The notes under the pieces are model-generated. The model was not told the origin of the DNA, made no database searches, and saw only the letters and a program-made list of their open reading frames with translations. A DNA stretch of 64,000 nt from Bradyrhizobium sp. SZCCHNS1050. Its GTDB lineage: Bacteria; Pseudomonadota; Alphaproteobacteria; Rhizobiales; Xanthobacteraceae. Positions 43,978-51,329 of the stretch are shown in pieces. Position numbers and translations under genes: made by a program. Location of the stretch: the NCBI RefSeq assembly GCF_032484785.1, contig NZ_JAUETR010000001.1, positions 5,149,501-5,213,500 on the forward strand, in the 5' to 3' direction. How positions within the stretch are numbered: position 1 is the stretch's first letter; every line of letters begins with the position of its first letter.

Positions 43978-44892
43978 ATGACACAATTCAATGAAGGCGA
44001 GCTCACGGAGGCCGTCGTCGCGAGCCTCGAACGGACACCCGATCCGCGCGCGAAATTCCTGCTGCAGGAATTGGTGAAGTCGCTGCACGATTATGTGCGC
44101 CGGACGGAGCTCACTTTCGACGAATGGGCCGCCGCCATCGACTTTCTCACCCGCACCGGACAGACCTGCACCGCAAGCCGGCAGGAGTTCATCCTGCTGT
44201 CCGACGTGCTCGGCGTGTCGATGCTGGTCGACGCCATCAATCATCGCGACCGGGCAGGGGCGACGGAGACGACCGTACTCGGCCCGTTCTACGTCGGCGA
44301 GCACAAGGTGACGCCCCACGGCACCGACATCTCGGCGGATCTCAAGGGCGAGAAGATGTTCGTCCAGGGACGGGTGACCGATCTGGCGGGTGCCCCGCTG
44401 GCAGGCGCCGCGGTCGATGTCTGGCATGCCGACGACGAGGGCTTCTACGATTCGCAGCGGCCGTCCTATGAAAGCGATGGTCCGTCGTCGCGGGCGCGCT
44501 TCATCACCGATGCGGATGGCCGCTTTTTCTTCCGCACCATCCTGCCCTGCAGCTATCCGATCCCGACCGACGGTCCGGTGGGACGGATGATCCTCGAGAC
44601 CAAGCGTCATCCGATGCGCCCGGCCCATGTGCATTTCCTGGTGGACGCCAAGGGCTACGAGCCGCTCATCACCCATGTCTTCGTCGGCGGCGACGAATAT
44701 CTCGACAGCGACGTCGTCTTTGGCGTCAAGGACGAGCTCATCGCCCAGGTCGAGCGGCGCAGCGACGCTGTGATGCCGGACGGCAAGCTGGCCATCGGGC
44801 CATGGCACTTGATGACCTACGATTTCCGCATGAAGCCGGGAGCGGGCGTGGCGCCGAGGCCGCTTGGCGCGATCGCGCCTGAACCCGCCTGA
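43978..44892 (+). CDS. intradiol ring-cleavage dioxygenase
   Basis: A 304-residue catechol 1,2-/hydroxyquinol 1,2-dioxygenase. It has the N-terminal dimerisation helices (1-100) and the catalytic beta-sandwich (about 105-290). All four non-haem ferric ligands are seen: Y157 (GFYDSQ), Y193 (SYPIPTDGP), H217 and H219 (RPAHVHFLV). It opens an aromatic diol ring between the hydroxyls; the length and N-terminal domain favour hydroxyquinol or chlorocatechol-type enzymes over catechol, but this is uncertain. ATG 43978 has GGGAGGA 7 bases upstream. No other aromatic pathway gene is adjacent, so it may act alone or with distant partners. Confidence 0.88.
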   Translation: MTQFNEGELTEAVVASLERTPDPRAKFLLQELVKSLHDYVRRTELTFDEWAAAIDFLTRTGQTCTASRQEFILLSDVLGVSMLVDAINHRDRAGATETTVLGPFYVGEHKVTPHGTDISADLKGEKMFVQGRVTDLAGAPLAGAAVDVWHADDEGFYDSQRPSYESDGPSSRARFITDADGRFFFRTILPCSYPIPTDGPVGRMILETKRHPMRPAHVHFLVDAKGYEPLITHVFVGGDEYLDSDVVFGVKDELIAQVERRSDAVMPDGKLAIGPWHLMTYDFRMKPGAGVAPRPLGAIAPEPA

Positions 44893-44912
44893 TCCGCAGC
44901 CGGCAGGTCCGC

Positions 44913-46643
44913 CTACCAGCCGCCGTGGCGAGCCGCGAGCAGGATGATCACTGCGATCGCGAGCAGCGCAGTCGTCGCCTTCCAGAACAGCAGCGGATTG
45001 CGCTCGATCAGGGGCGTCCGGCCGCCGCCGATATAGGCGGGATTGGGGTGCCGAAGGTCGAAGACGAATTCCGAGAGGCTCTCGTAACGTTTGGCGGCGA
45101 CGGGATGGACGGCGCGCCGGAGTGCGCCATCGATCCAGAGCGGGACGGTTTGGTCATCGCCGGAGGCCGGGTGATAAAGCACCTTGCGAAACTGCGCCCG
45201 GGTTCGTGCACGTGCCATCTGCGCGCCGTAGGGCAGCCGGCCCGTCAGCATCTGGTAGGCGATCACGCCGAGCGAGAACTGGTCGGACCATTCGGAGCCG
45301 CCCTCGCCGAGAAAATATTCCGGCGCCGTATACTGCTGGGTGCCGAGGATGCTGTCGTGGTCGGCAGCCGGATCGGCCTCGACCACGCCGCTGACGCGCA
45401 CCGATCCGAAATCGATGATCTTCACCGTCCCGGTCCGGTCGATCATGATGTTTGCAGGCCGCAGATCCTGGTGCAGCACTTCCTTGCGATGCAGCGCCTG
45501 CAGCCCCCTGGCGATCTGCTCGATGATGTCTCTGACGGCATCGAGATCGGCTTTGGGATGGTCGATCATCCATTGCGCCAGGGTCTGGCCTTCGACGAAT
45601 TCGGTGACGACGTAGAGATGATCGCGGCGACGCGTCGATGGGAAGGCCTTCAGCACGTGCGGGTTGTCGATCCGCCGCGCAATCCAGTCTTCCATCAGGA
45701 ACCGTTTGAGATAGGCCGGGTCGCCGCGCAGGTCGATCGAAGGCACCTTGAGGGCGACGGCGAGCTCCGTCTCGACGTCGACGGCCAGATAGATGTGGCT
45801 GCGGCTGCTGGCGTGGATCTCGCGCACGATCCGGTAGCCCTCGAAGATCATCCGCGCGTCCAGCACCGGCGCCGGCGGCAGCTGCTCGGCCTGGACCGGA
45901 ATCTCGGCGGCATCGCCGGCACCGAGTTCGTCGATCCGCACGATCTGGATCGTGAGATTGTCCGCGCTGCCCTGCGCCAGCGCCTCAGCGACGATGATAC
46001 GGGCCGCCTGGTCGAGGTCGTGGGAATTCTCTTTCAACACGTTGGCGACAAAACGCTTGCCCACGTGTTCGTGAACGCCGTCGGTCGCGAGCACGAAGAT
46101 GTCGCCGCGCTCGATCCGAATGGCCTGATAGTCGATTTCGACCTCGGGATTGACCCCGAGCGCACGCCCCAGATAGCTCTGCTGCGACGAGATGATGACG
46201 CGATGATCGTCGGTGAGCTGTTCGAGCGAATGGCCTGCGGGGCGATAGATGCGACAATCGCCGATATGGAAGAGATGCGCCGTGGCCGCCTTGATCACCA
46301 CCGCGCTGAGCGTGCAGACGTAACCCTTGTCGCGGTCATAGGCGTATTGGCTGGCTCTGGTCTGGGCGTAGAGCCAGGAGTTGGCCGCGGCGATCACGCG
46401 TCGCGCCGAGGTCTTCACCGACCAGGCATCCGGCGTACAATAATAGTCGGTCAGGAAGCTCTTGACCGCCGACTCGCTCGCAATGTGGCTGACCTCGCTG
46501 CTGCTGATCCCGTCCGCGATGGCGATCGCGATGCCCTTCAGGCTGAGCGCCGGCTCATCGGGAATCAGTGCGCCGTGGAAGTCCTGGTTGCCCGGCTTCT
46601 GCCCTTTGTCGGAATGCGCTCCGATGGTGATCCGCAATGGCAT
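44913..46643 (-). CDS. PP2C phosphatase-Ser/Thr kinase fusion, C-terminal membrane anchor
   Basis: A 576-residue protein combining a PP2C-type phosphatase (about 1-240) and a eukaryotic-like protein kinase (about 268-530), then one helix (about 549-571). Phosphatase metal-site aspartates are seen: D21 (GNQD), D44 (ADG), D129 (GD), D188 (TDG), D228 (SADN). In the kinase, K299 (ALKVP), catalytic D393 in HQDLRPAN with N398, and D411 in DFG are present. The HRD arginine is Q, and the glycine-rich loop is degenerate (HASSRSH). Both activities are likely intact. It lies 69 bases downstream of the nitrite-family channel gene, on the same strand, so it may modify that transporter or the nitrate uptake system. 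ATG 46641-46643 is used; TTG 46700 is an alternative. Confidence 0.85.
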   Translation of the reverse strand: MPLRITIGAHSDKGQKPGNQDFHGALIPDEPALSLKGIAIAIADGISSSEVSHIASESAVKSFLTDYYCTPDAWSVKTSARRVIAAANSWLYAQTRASQYAYDRDKGYVCTLSAVVIKAATAHLFHIGDCRIYRPAGHSLEQLTDDHRVIISSQQSYLGRALGVNPEVEIDYQAIRIERGDIFVLATDGVHEHVGKRFVANVLKENSHDLDQAARIIVAEALAQGSADNLTIQIVRIDELGAGDAAEIPVQAEQLPPAPVLDARMIFEGYRIVREIHASSRSHIYLAVDVETELAVALKVPSIDLRGDPAYLKRFLMEDWIARRIDNPHVLKAFPSTRRRDHLYVVTEFVEGQTLAQWMIDHPKADLDAVRDIIEQIARGLQALHRKEVLHQDLRPANIMIDRTGTVKIIDFGSVRVSGVVEADPAADHDSILGTQQYTAPEYFLGEGGSEWSDQFSLGVIAYQMLTGRLPYGAQMARARTRAQFRKVLYHPASGDDQTVPLWIDGALRRAVHPVAAKRYESLSEFVFDLRHPNPAYIGGGRTPLIERNPLLFWKATTALLAIAVIILLAARHGGW

Positions 46644-46664
46644 TTGGGCTATCGAGCGATTTGA

Positions 46665-46698
46665 GGAGAGTCCGACCTTAACTGAAGCCGGGCTCTCC
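46665..46698 (-). terminator. hairpin between the FNT channel and the kinase fusion
   Basis: GGAGAGTCCG (46665-46674) and CGGGCTCTCC (46689-46698) form a 10-bp stem with one mismatch. It sits in the 69-base gap between the transporter stop and the kinase start, in the direction of transcription. It may weaken or balance read-through into the kinase gene. No T-run is seen. Confidence 0.4.
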
Positions 46699-46712
46699 AA
46701 GGGAGACGGAAA

Positions 46713-47546
46713 TCAGGCCGCGACGCGGGCTGCGATCTTGGCATCACGCTTCGGCTGCGTCCTGATGTGAGTGGCATAGAGCGTCAGGCCGGTGAACGAG
46801 AGACCGCCGACGAGATTGCCGAGCACGGTCGGGATCTCGTTCCAGATCAGGTAGTCCATGATCGAGAACTTCGCATGGAGCATCAGCCCCGACGGAAACA
46901 GGAACATGTTCACCACCGAATGCTCGAACACCATGTAGAAGAACACCAGGATCGGCATCCACATCGCCAGCACCTTGCCCGGGACCGTCGTCGAGATCAT
47001 CGCGCCGACCACGCCGGTGGAGACCATCCAGTTGCACAGCATGCCGCGGATGAACAGCGTCGCCATGCCGGCCGCGCCATGCGCCGCGTAGCCGAGCGTC
47101 CTGCCTTCACCGATATTGCCGATGACAGCGCCGACCTTGTCCGGCTCCTGCGTGAAGCCGAACGTGGTCACGAATGCCATCATGAAGGCAACGGTCAGTG
47201 CTCCGGCGAAATTGCCGATGAAGACGAGGCCCCAGTTGCGCAGCACGCCCGCGAGGGTCACGCCCGGACGCTTGTCGATGAGCGCCAGCGGCGACAGCAC
47301 GAACACGCCGGTCAGCAGATCGAAGCCCAGCAAATAGAGCATGCAGAAGCCGACCGGAAACAACAGCGCGCCGATGATCGGCTGGCCTGTGTTCACATTG
47401 ATGGTGACGGCAAACCAGGCCGCGAGCGCCAGGATCGCGCCAGCCATGTAGGCGCGGATGACGGTGTCCCGGGTCGACATGAAGATCTTGGACTCGCCTG
47501 CGTCCACCATCTTGGTCACGAATTCTGAAGGCGCGAGGTACGACAT
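46713..47546 (-). CDS. formate/nitrite transporter family (FNT) channel
   Basis: A 277-residue inner-membrane channel of the FocA/NirC family with six hydrophobic helices and the two FNT signature segments, GNFAGAL near the middle and GMLCNWMVS, which form the conserved filter loops. Given that nitrate uptake and reductase genes diverge from it, it most likely exports or imports nitrite, but formate cannot be excluded. The gene is followed by the PP2C-kinase fusion in the same direction. ATG 47544-47546, with GGACGT upstream. A perfect FixK box lies 254 bases upstream. Confidence 0.86.
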   Translation of the reverse strand: MSYLAPSEFVTKMVDAGESKIFMSTRDTVIRAYMAGAILALAAWFAVTINVNTGQPIIGALLFPVGFCMLYLLGFDLLTGVFVLSPLALIDKRPGVTLAGVLRNWGLVFIGNFAGALTVAFMMAFVTTFGFTQEPDKVGAVIGNIGEGRTLGYAAHGAAGMATLFIRGMLCNWMVSTGVVGAMISTTVPGKVLAMWMPILVFFYMVFEHSVVNMFLFPSGLMLHAKFSIMDYLIWNEIPTVLGNLVGGLSFTGLTLYATHIRTQPKRDAKIAARVAA

Positions 47547-47799
47547 TCAAACGTCCTTTGTTTGCTCTCGGGAATAGATTGCGCGCTGCCTTGCGAGAGG
47601 TTCTGGCTCTCGCGGGACATCGCCACGGGCAGGCGGATCGGATGTCGAATGCGGGGAAGGGCGTCACGACGACCGCGCCGAGGTGACCCCGGTCGCGAGC
47701 GCGCGTCCGTCCCGGAGATCAGGCGCCATCGGCCTCGACAGTCCGGCGAACCGCAGTCATCGTTGACTTGTAGGCGTCGAAGCAATGCCTGTGCCAATT

Positions 47800-47813
47800 T
47801 TGACGCCAATCAA
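47800..47813. promoter_or_regulatory. FixK/Fnr box in the nitrate control region
   Basis: TTGACGCCAATCAA is a perfect TTGA-N6-TCAA match. It lies 254 bases from the FNT channel start and 413 bases from the nrtA start, so it could act in either direction with a long leader. If it is class II toward nrtA, transcription would start near 47848 and the following palindromes would be in the leader. Confidence 0.7.
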
Positions 47814-47819
47814 AAGATC

Positions 47820-47835
47820 ATCGATTTCAATCGAT
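47820..47835. promoter_or_regulatory. 16-bp palindrome next to the FixK box
   Basis: ATCGATT (47820-47826) and AATCGAT (47829-47835) pair around TC. It starts 7 bases after the FixK box. It may be an operator for a dimeric regulator or part of a composite site; no factor is identified. Confidence 0.4.
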
Positions 47836-47912
47836 TACGTTTGGACGTCCGGGCCGCGGCTGCTTGAAAGGGCTGATTTGCTGCCCTGGTGCTCATGGAA
47901 CAATCGCGCCAT

Positions 47913-47945
47913 GCCCACTTTGTGTGCGGCGCACACAAAGTGGGC
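47913..47945. promoter_or_regulatory. perfect 15-bp hairpin or palindrome, nitrate control region
   Basis: GCCCACTTTGTGTGC (47913-47927) and GCACACAAAGTGGGC (47931-47945) pair completely around GGC, a 33-base structure. AATTTT follows about 11 bases later on the plus strand. As RNA it would be very stable; as DNA it could be an operator or cruciform. It lies too far from a T-run to be a standard terminator. Confidence 0.6.
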
Positions 47946-48007
47946 GAATCGCAAATTTTGGATGCGGCCTTCTGCCTCTGATGGATTTGCTGTGTGCAGT
48001 TAAACGA

Positions 48008-48029
48008 TTGAATTTACTTGTAAATTCAA
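48008..48029. promoter_or_regulatory. 22-bp A/T-rich palindrome upstream of the sigma-54-like motif
   Basis: TTGAATTTAC (48008-48017), TT, GTAAATTCAA (48020-48029): a perfect palindrome in AT-rich sequence, unlike the surrounding GC-rich DNA. It ends 11 bases before the sigma-54-like motif. The position suits an operator for a dimeric regulator or a bent-DNA site. It also begins with TTGA and ends with TCAA but at 14 bases apart, so it is not a FixK box. Confidence 0.55.
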
Positions 48030-48040
48030 AATTGATGCGT

Positions 48041-48056
48041 TGGCACGAAGCTTGAA
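48041..48056 (+). promoter_or_regulatory. sigma-54-like -24/-12 motif upstream of nrtA (one defect)
   Basis: TGGCACGAAGCTTGAA: the -24 part TGGCAC is perfect and the spacing is right, but the -12 dinucleotide reads GA instead of the nearly invariant GC. If active, transcription would start near 48067, leaving a leader of about 160 bases before nrtA. Ntr control of nitrate assimilation is known in alphaproteobacteria, which is why I list it. Confidence 0.4.
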
Positions 48057-48079
48057 AGAGCATTCGCGACGCCATCGAT

Positions 48080-48185
48080 GCCGTCCGCGCAATCCTCATC
48101 CGAATCGTGACGCTGCCCCTTCCGAGGCCACCTCGGAACACGCGCCTTCGTGCGTGGCGCAGCGACCCGCAACGGACGGCCTTTT
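48080..48185 (+). promoter_or_regulatory. structured leader of the nitrate operon, possible attenuator
   Basis: GCCGTCCG (48080-48087) can pair with CGGACGGC (48173-48180), which is followed by CTTTTC. Enclosed are two local hairpins: TTCCGAGG/CCTCGGAA (48120-48127, 48131-48138) and CACGC/GCGTG (48139-48143, 48152-48156). The arrangement resembles a conditional terminator, as controlled by NasT/NasR-type antiterminators in other nitrate operons, but neither loop fits the ANTAR hexaloop rule, so the mechanism is unproven. Confidence 0.4.
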
Positions 48186-48225
48186 CACCCATCGAGCGCT
48201 CTTCAGACAAAGGACGACAGCACTC

Positions 48226-49542
48226 ATGACGAAGACTGCCAATCCTGCTCGCCGCAACGGCTTCAGCCGTCGTCAGCTTCTCAAGGCGGGCGCCGGCACG
48301 GCTGCGCTGCTAGCAGCCGCGAAGCTGAACTTGCCGGGCGGAGCGTTCGCCCAGGGGGCGGGGCCGGAAGTCGCCAGCGCCAAGCTCGGCTTCATCGCGC
48401 TCAGCGATGCCGGTCCGCTGTTCGTGGCCAAGGACAAGGGCATCTTCGCCAAATACGGCATGCCCGACGTCGACGTACAGAAGCAGGCCTCGTGGGGCAC
48501 CACGCGCGACAATCTCGTGCTCGGCTCTGAAGGCAACGGCATCGACGGCGCGCACATCCTGACCCCGATGCCGTACCTGATCTCCTCGGGCAAGGTGACG
48601 CAGAACAACCAGCCGACGCCGATGTACATTCTGGCGCGGCTCAATCTCGATGCGCAGTGCATCTCGGTCGGCAAGGAATATGCGGACCTCAAGCTCGGCC
48701 TCGATACCGCGCCGTTCAAAGCCGCGCTGGAGAAGAAGAAGGCCTCCGGCAAGTCCGTGAAGGCCGCGATGACCTTCCCGGGCGGCACCCACGATCTCTG
48801 GATCCGCTACTGGCTCGCCGCCGGCGGCATCGATCCCGACAAGGACATCGAGACCATCGTGGTGCCGCCGCCGCAGATGGTGGCCAACATGAAGGTCGGC
48901 ACCATGGACTGCTTCTGCGTCGGCGAGCCGTGGAATGCGCAGCTCGTCAACCAGGGTATCGGCTACACCGCCGTCACGACGGGCGAGATCTGGAACAAGC
49001 ATCCCGAAAAATCCTTCGCGATGCGCGCCGCCTTTGTCGACAAATATCCGAAGGCCGCGAAAGCGTTGACGATGGCGGTGATGGAAGCGCAGCAGTGGGC
49101 CGACAAGATGGAGAACAAGCAGGAGCTTGCGACCATCATGGCCAAGCGGCAGTGGATGAATTGCCCGGTCGAGGACGTCGCCGGACGCACGGCCGGCAAG
49201 TTCGACTACGGTACCGGCAAGGTCGTCGACAACTCGCCGCACATCATGAAGTATTGGCGCGACTTCGCGTCCTATCCATTCCAGAGCCACGATCTCTGGT
49301 TCATCACCGAGGACATCCGGTGGGGCAAGTATGAGGCTGGCTTCGACGCCAAGTCGCTGATCGCCAAGGTCAACCGCGAGGACATCTGGCGCGAGGCCGC
49401 CAAGGAGATGAACGTCGCAGCCGCCGAGATTCCGACCTCCAAGTCGCGCGGCAAGGAGACCTTCTTCGACGGCAAGGTGTTCGATCCGGAAGATCCCGCC
49501 GCCTACCTGAAGTCGCTGTCGATCAAGCGCGTCGACGCCTGA
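48226..49542 (+). CDS. nrtA: nitrate ABC transporter substrate-binding protein
   Basis: A 438-residue periplasmic nitrate-binding protein with a Tat-type signal: the twin arginines R15-R16 in SRRQLLKAGAGTAALL, likely cleavage after AFA at about 42. The mature protein is of the NrtA/SsuA-like fold (KLGFIALSDAGPLFVAKDKGIF, AMTFPGGTHDLWIRYWLAAGG, CVGEPWNAQL). It captures nitrate (and perhaps nitrite) for NrtBC. ATG 48226 lies 11 bases after AAAGGA; the frame is open upstream to 48040 but that is leader. First gene of the operon nrtA-nrtB-nrtC-globin-flavoprotein-nasC. A hairpin between nrtA and nrtB may raise the amount of binding protein relative to permease. Confidence 0.92.
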   Translation: MTKTANPARRNGFSRRQLLKAGAGTAALLAAAKLNLPGGAFAQGAGPEVASAKLGFIALSDAGPLFVAKDKGIFAKYGMPDVDVQKQASWGTTRDNLVLGSEGNGIDGAHILTPMPYLISSGKVTQNNQPTPMYILARLNLDAQCISVGKEYADLKLGLDTAPFKAALEKKKASGKSVKAAMTFPGGTHDLWIRYWLAAGGIDPDKDIETIVVPPPQMVANMKVGTMDCFCVGEPWNAQLVNQGIGYTAVTTGEIWNKHPEKSFAMRAAFVDKYPKAAKALTMAVMEAQQWADKMENKQELATIMAKRQWMNCPVEDVAGRTAGKFDYGTGKVVDNSPHIMKYWRDFASYPFQSHDLWFITEDIRWGKYEAGFDAKSLIAKVNREDIWREAAKEMNVAAAEIPTSKSRGKETFFDGKVFDPEDPAAYLKSLSIKRVDA

Positions 49543-49558
49543 TCAGGACCTCCCGCTG

Positions 49559-49575
49559 CGCGCGCAAGGCGCGCG
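49559..49575 (+). terminator. intercistronic hairpin after nrtA
   Basis: CGCGCGC (49559-49565), loop AAG, GCGCGCG (49569-49575): a 7-bp all-GC stem in the 64-base gap between nrtA and nrtB. Such structures commonly protect the 3' end of binding-protein messages, so excess NrtA is likely. No T-run. Confidence 0.45.
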
Positions 49576-49606
49576 GCCTCTCTCATTGCACGGAGAAAGA
49601 TTTCCG

Positions 49607-50515
49607 ATGTCCATGCCAGCGTTGACCAACGATAGCGCTCCCCAGGTCGTGCCGACCGCGGCGGCGTCCACCTCGGCGTCCATCGTGACCATGACGCCCA
49701 AGCAGGCGCCGAAAGCCGAACGCTATGGAAAGATGGCCCGCGAGGCCGCGGTGCGCGTGGTGCCGCCGTTGATCGTGCTGGCGCTGTTCCTGCTGATTTG
49801 GGAGCTGGTCTGCCGCCGGGCCGGCTCGGCGCTGCCGCCGCCCTCCCGGGTGTTCAGCGATACCCGCGAGCTGATCTTCGATCCGTTCTTCGATCATGGC
49901 GGCATCGACAAGGGACTGTTCTGGCATCTCGAGGCCAGCCTGCGCCGCGTCGCCTTCGGCTACGCGATTGCTGCCGTCGTCGGCGTCGGTGTCGGCACGC
50001 TGATCGGCCAGTCGGTGTGGGCCATGCGCGGCCTCGATCCGATCTTCCAGGTGCTGCGCACGATCCCGCCGCTCGCCTGGCTGCCGCTGTCGCTGGCGGC
50101 GTTCCGCGACGGCCAGCCGTCGGCGATCTTCGTCATCTTCATCACCTCGGTATGGCCGATCATCATCAACACCGCGGTCGGCATCCGCAACATTCCGCAG
50201 GACTATCGCAACGTCGCCGCGGTGGTGCAGCTCAATCCGCTGGAGTTCTTCGCCAAGATCATGATTCCGGCGGCCGCGCCCTACATCTTCACCGGCCTGC
50301 GCATCGGCATCGGCCTGTCGTGGCTCGCGATCGTCGCGGCCGAGATGCTGATCGGCGGCGTCGGCATCGGTTTCTTCATCTGGGACGCGTGGAATTCCTC
50401 GCATATCAGCGAGATCATCCTGGCGCTGTTCTATGTCGGCATCATCGGCTTCGTGCTCGACCGCCTGATTGCGGTCGTCGGCAAGATCGTCACCCGCGGC
50501 ACCGCGACGAATTGA
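49607..50515 (+). CDS. nrtB: nitrate ABC transporter permease
   Basis: A 302-residue inner-membrane permease with six expected helices. The BPD_transp_1 domain occupies about 120-295 with the EAA-type coupling motif in the loop NPLEFFAKIMIPAAAPYIFTG. A long hydrophilic N-terminal segment of about 50 residues (threonine- and alanine-rich) precedes the first helix. It forms the channel of the nitrate importer with NrtC. ATG 49607 or the ATG at 49613 could start it; GGAG lies 12 bases upstream. Confidence 0.9.
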   Translation: MSMPALTNDSAPQVVPTAAASTSASIVTMTPKQAPKAERYGKMAREAAVRVVPPLIVLALFLLIWELVCRRAGSALPPPSRVFSDTRELIFDPFFDHGGIDKGLFWHLEASLRRVAFGYAIAAVVGVGVGTLIGQSVWAMRGLDPIFQVLRTIPPLAWLPLSLAAFRDGQPSAIFVIFITSVWPIIINTAVGIRNIPQDYRNVAAVVQLNPLEFFAKIMIPAAAPYIFTGLRIGIGLSWLAIVAAEMLIGGVGIGFFIWDAWNSSHISEIILALFYVGIIGFVLDRLIAVVGKIVTRGTATN

Positions 50516-50527
50516 GAGGTAGAGATC

Positions 50528-51319
50528 ATGGCCTATCTGAAGCTCGACCACGTCGACAAGACCTTCACCCGCGGCACCGCCACCACCGAAGTGCTGAAGG
50601 ACATCAACCTCTCGATCAACAAGGGCGAATACGTCTCGATCATCGGCCATTCCGGCTGCGGCAAGTCGACGATGCTCAACATCGTTGCGGGGCTCACCAC
50701 GGCCACGACCGGCGGCGTGCTGCTGGAGGAGCGCGAAGTCAATTCGCCGGGACCCGACCGCGCCGTGGTGTTCCAGAACCACAGCCTGCTGCCCTGGCTG
50801 ACGGTCTACGAGAACGTGCGGCTCGGCGTCGACAAGGTGTTCGCCAAGACCAAGACCCGCGCCGAGCGCGACGCCTGGACCATGCACAATCTGAACCTGG
50901 TGCAGATGGCCCATGCCAAGGACAAGCGGCCCAACGAGGTCTCCGGCGGCATGAAGCAGCGCGTCGGCATTGCCCGTGCGCTCGCCATGGAGCCGAAAGT
51001 GCTGCTGCTCGACGAGCCGTTCGGCGCGCTCGACGCGCTGACGCGGGCGCATCTGCAGGACTCGGTGATGGCGCTGCACCAGAAGCTCGGCAATACCATC
51101 CTGATGATCACGCACGATGTCGACGAGGCGGTGCTGCTGTCCGACCGCATCGTGATGATGACCAACGGCCCGAGCGCGCATATCGGCGAGGTGCTCGAGG
51201 TCGCCCTGCCGCGGCCGCGCAAGCGGCTCGAGCTGGCGACCAACGCCACCTACGTCAAGTGTCGCCAGCGCGTGCTGGAGTTCCTGTATGAGCGGCATCG
51301 CTACGTCGAGGCGGCGTGA
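50528..51319 (+). CDS. nrtC: nitrate ABC transporter ATP-binding subunit
   Basis: A 263-residue ABC ATPase. Walker A GHSGCGKST (40-48), Q-loop VVFQNHSLLPWL, signature VSGGMKQRVGIARAL, Walker B VLLLDEPFGALDALT and the switch histidine in MITHDVDEA. Only the ATPase domain is present; the substrate-binding fusion of cyanobacterial NrtC is absent, so it is the NrtD-like length. It energises NrtB. ATG 50528 has GAGAGGTAGA upstream, 12 bases after the nrtB stop. Confidence 0.92.
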   Translation: MAYLKLDHVDKTFTRGTATTEVLKDINLSINKGEYVSIIGHSGCGKSTMLNIVAGLTTATTGGVLLEEREVNSPGPDRAVVFQNHSLLPWLTVYENVRLGVDKVFAKTKTRAERDAWTMHNLNLVQMAHAKDKRPNEVSGGMKQRVGIARALAMEPKVLLLDEPFGALDALTRAHLQDSVMALHQKLGNTILMITHDVDEAVLLSDRIVMMTNGPSAHIGEVLEVALPRPRKRLELATNATYVKCRQRVLEFLYERHRYVEAA

Positions 51320-51329
51320 CGATTGGAAA

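Larger units (their letters stand above)
47547..48225. other. 679-base divergent control region of the nitrate locus
   Basis: A gene-free spacer between the leftward FNT channel and rightward nrtA. It holds, in order: a perfect FixK box (47800-47813), a 16-bp palindrome (47820-47835), a perfect 15-bp hairpin (47913-47945), a 22-bp palindrome (48008-48029), a sigma-54-like motif (48041-48056) and a structured leader (48080-48185). Each is listed separately. The left 250 bases contain nothing I recognise besides the start region of the FNT gene. Confidence 0.75.

Noticed and set aside
48008..48029. A FixK box at the TTGAA...TTCAA palindrome.
   Set aside because: TTGA and TCAA are 14 bases apart instead of 6, so it is not a Crp/Fnr half-site pair.
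48060..48225. ANTAR-type dual hexaloop target for NasT in the nrtA leader.
   Set aside because: The two local hairpins have loops of 3 and 8 bases and lack the A1/G4 hexaloop rule, so only a generic attenuator is proposed.
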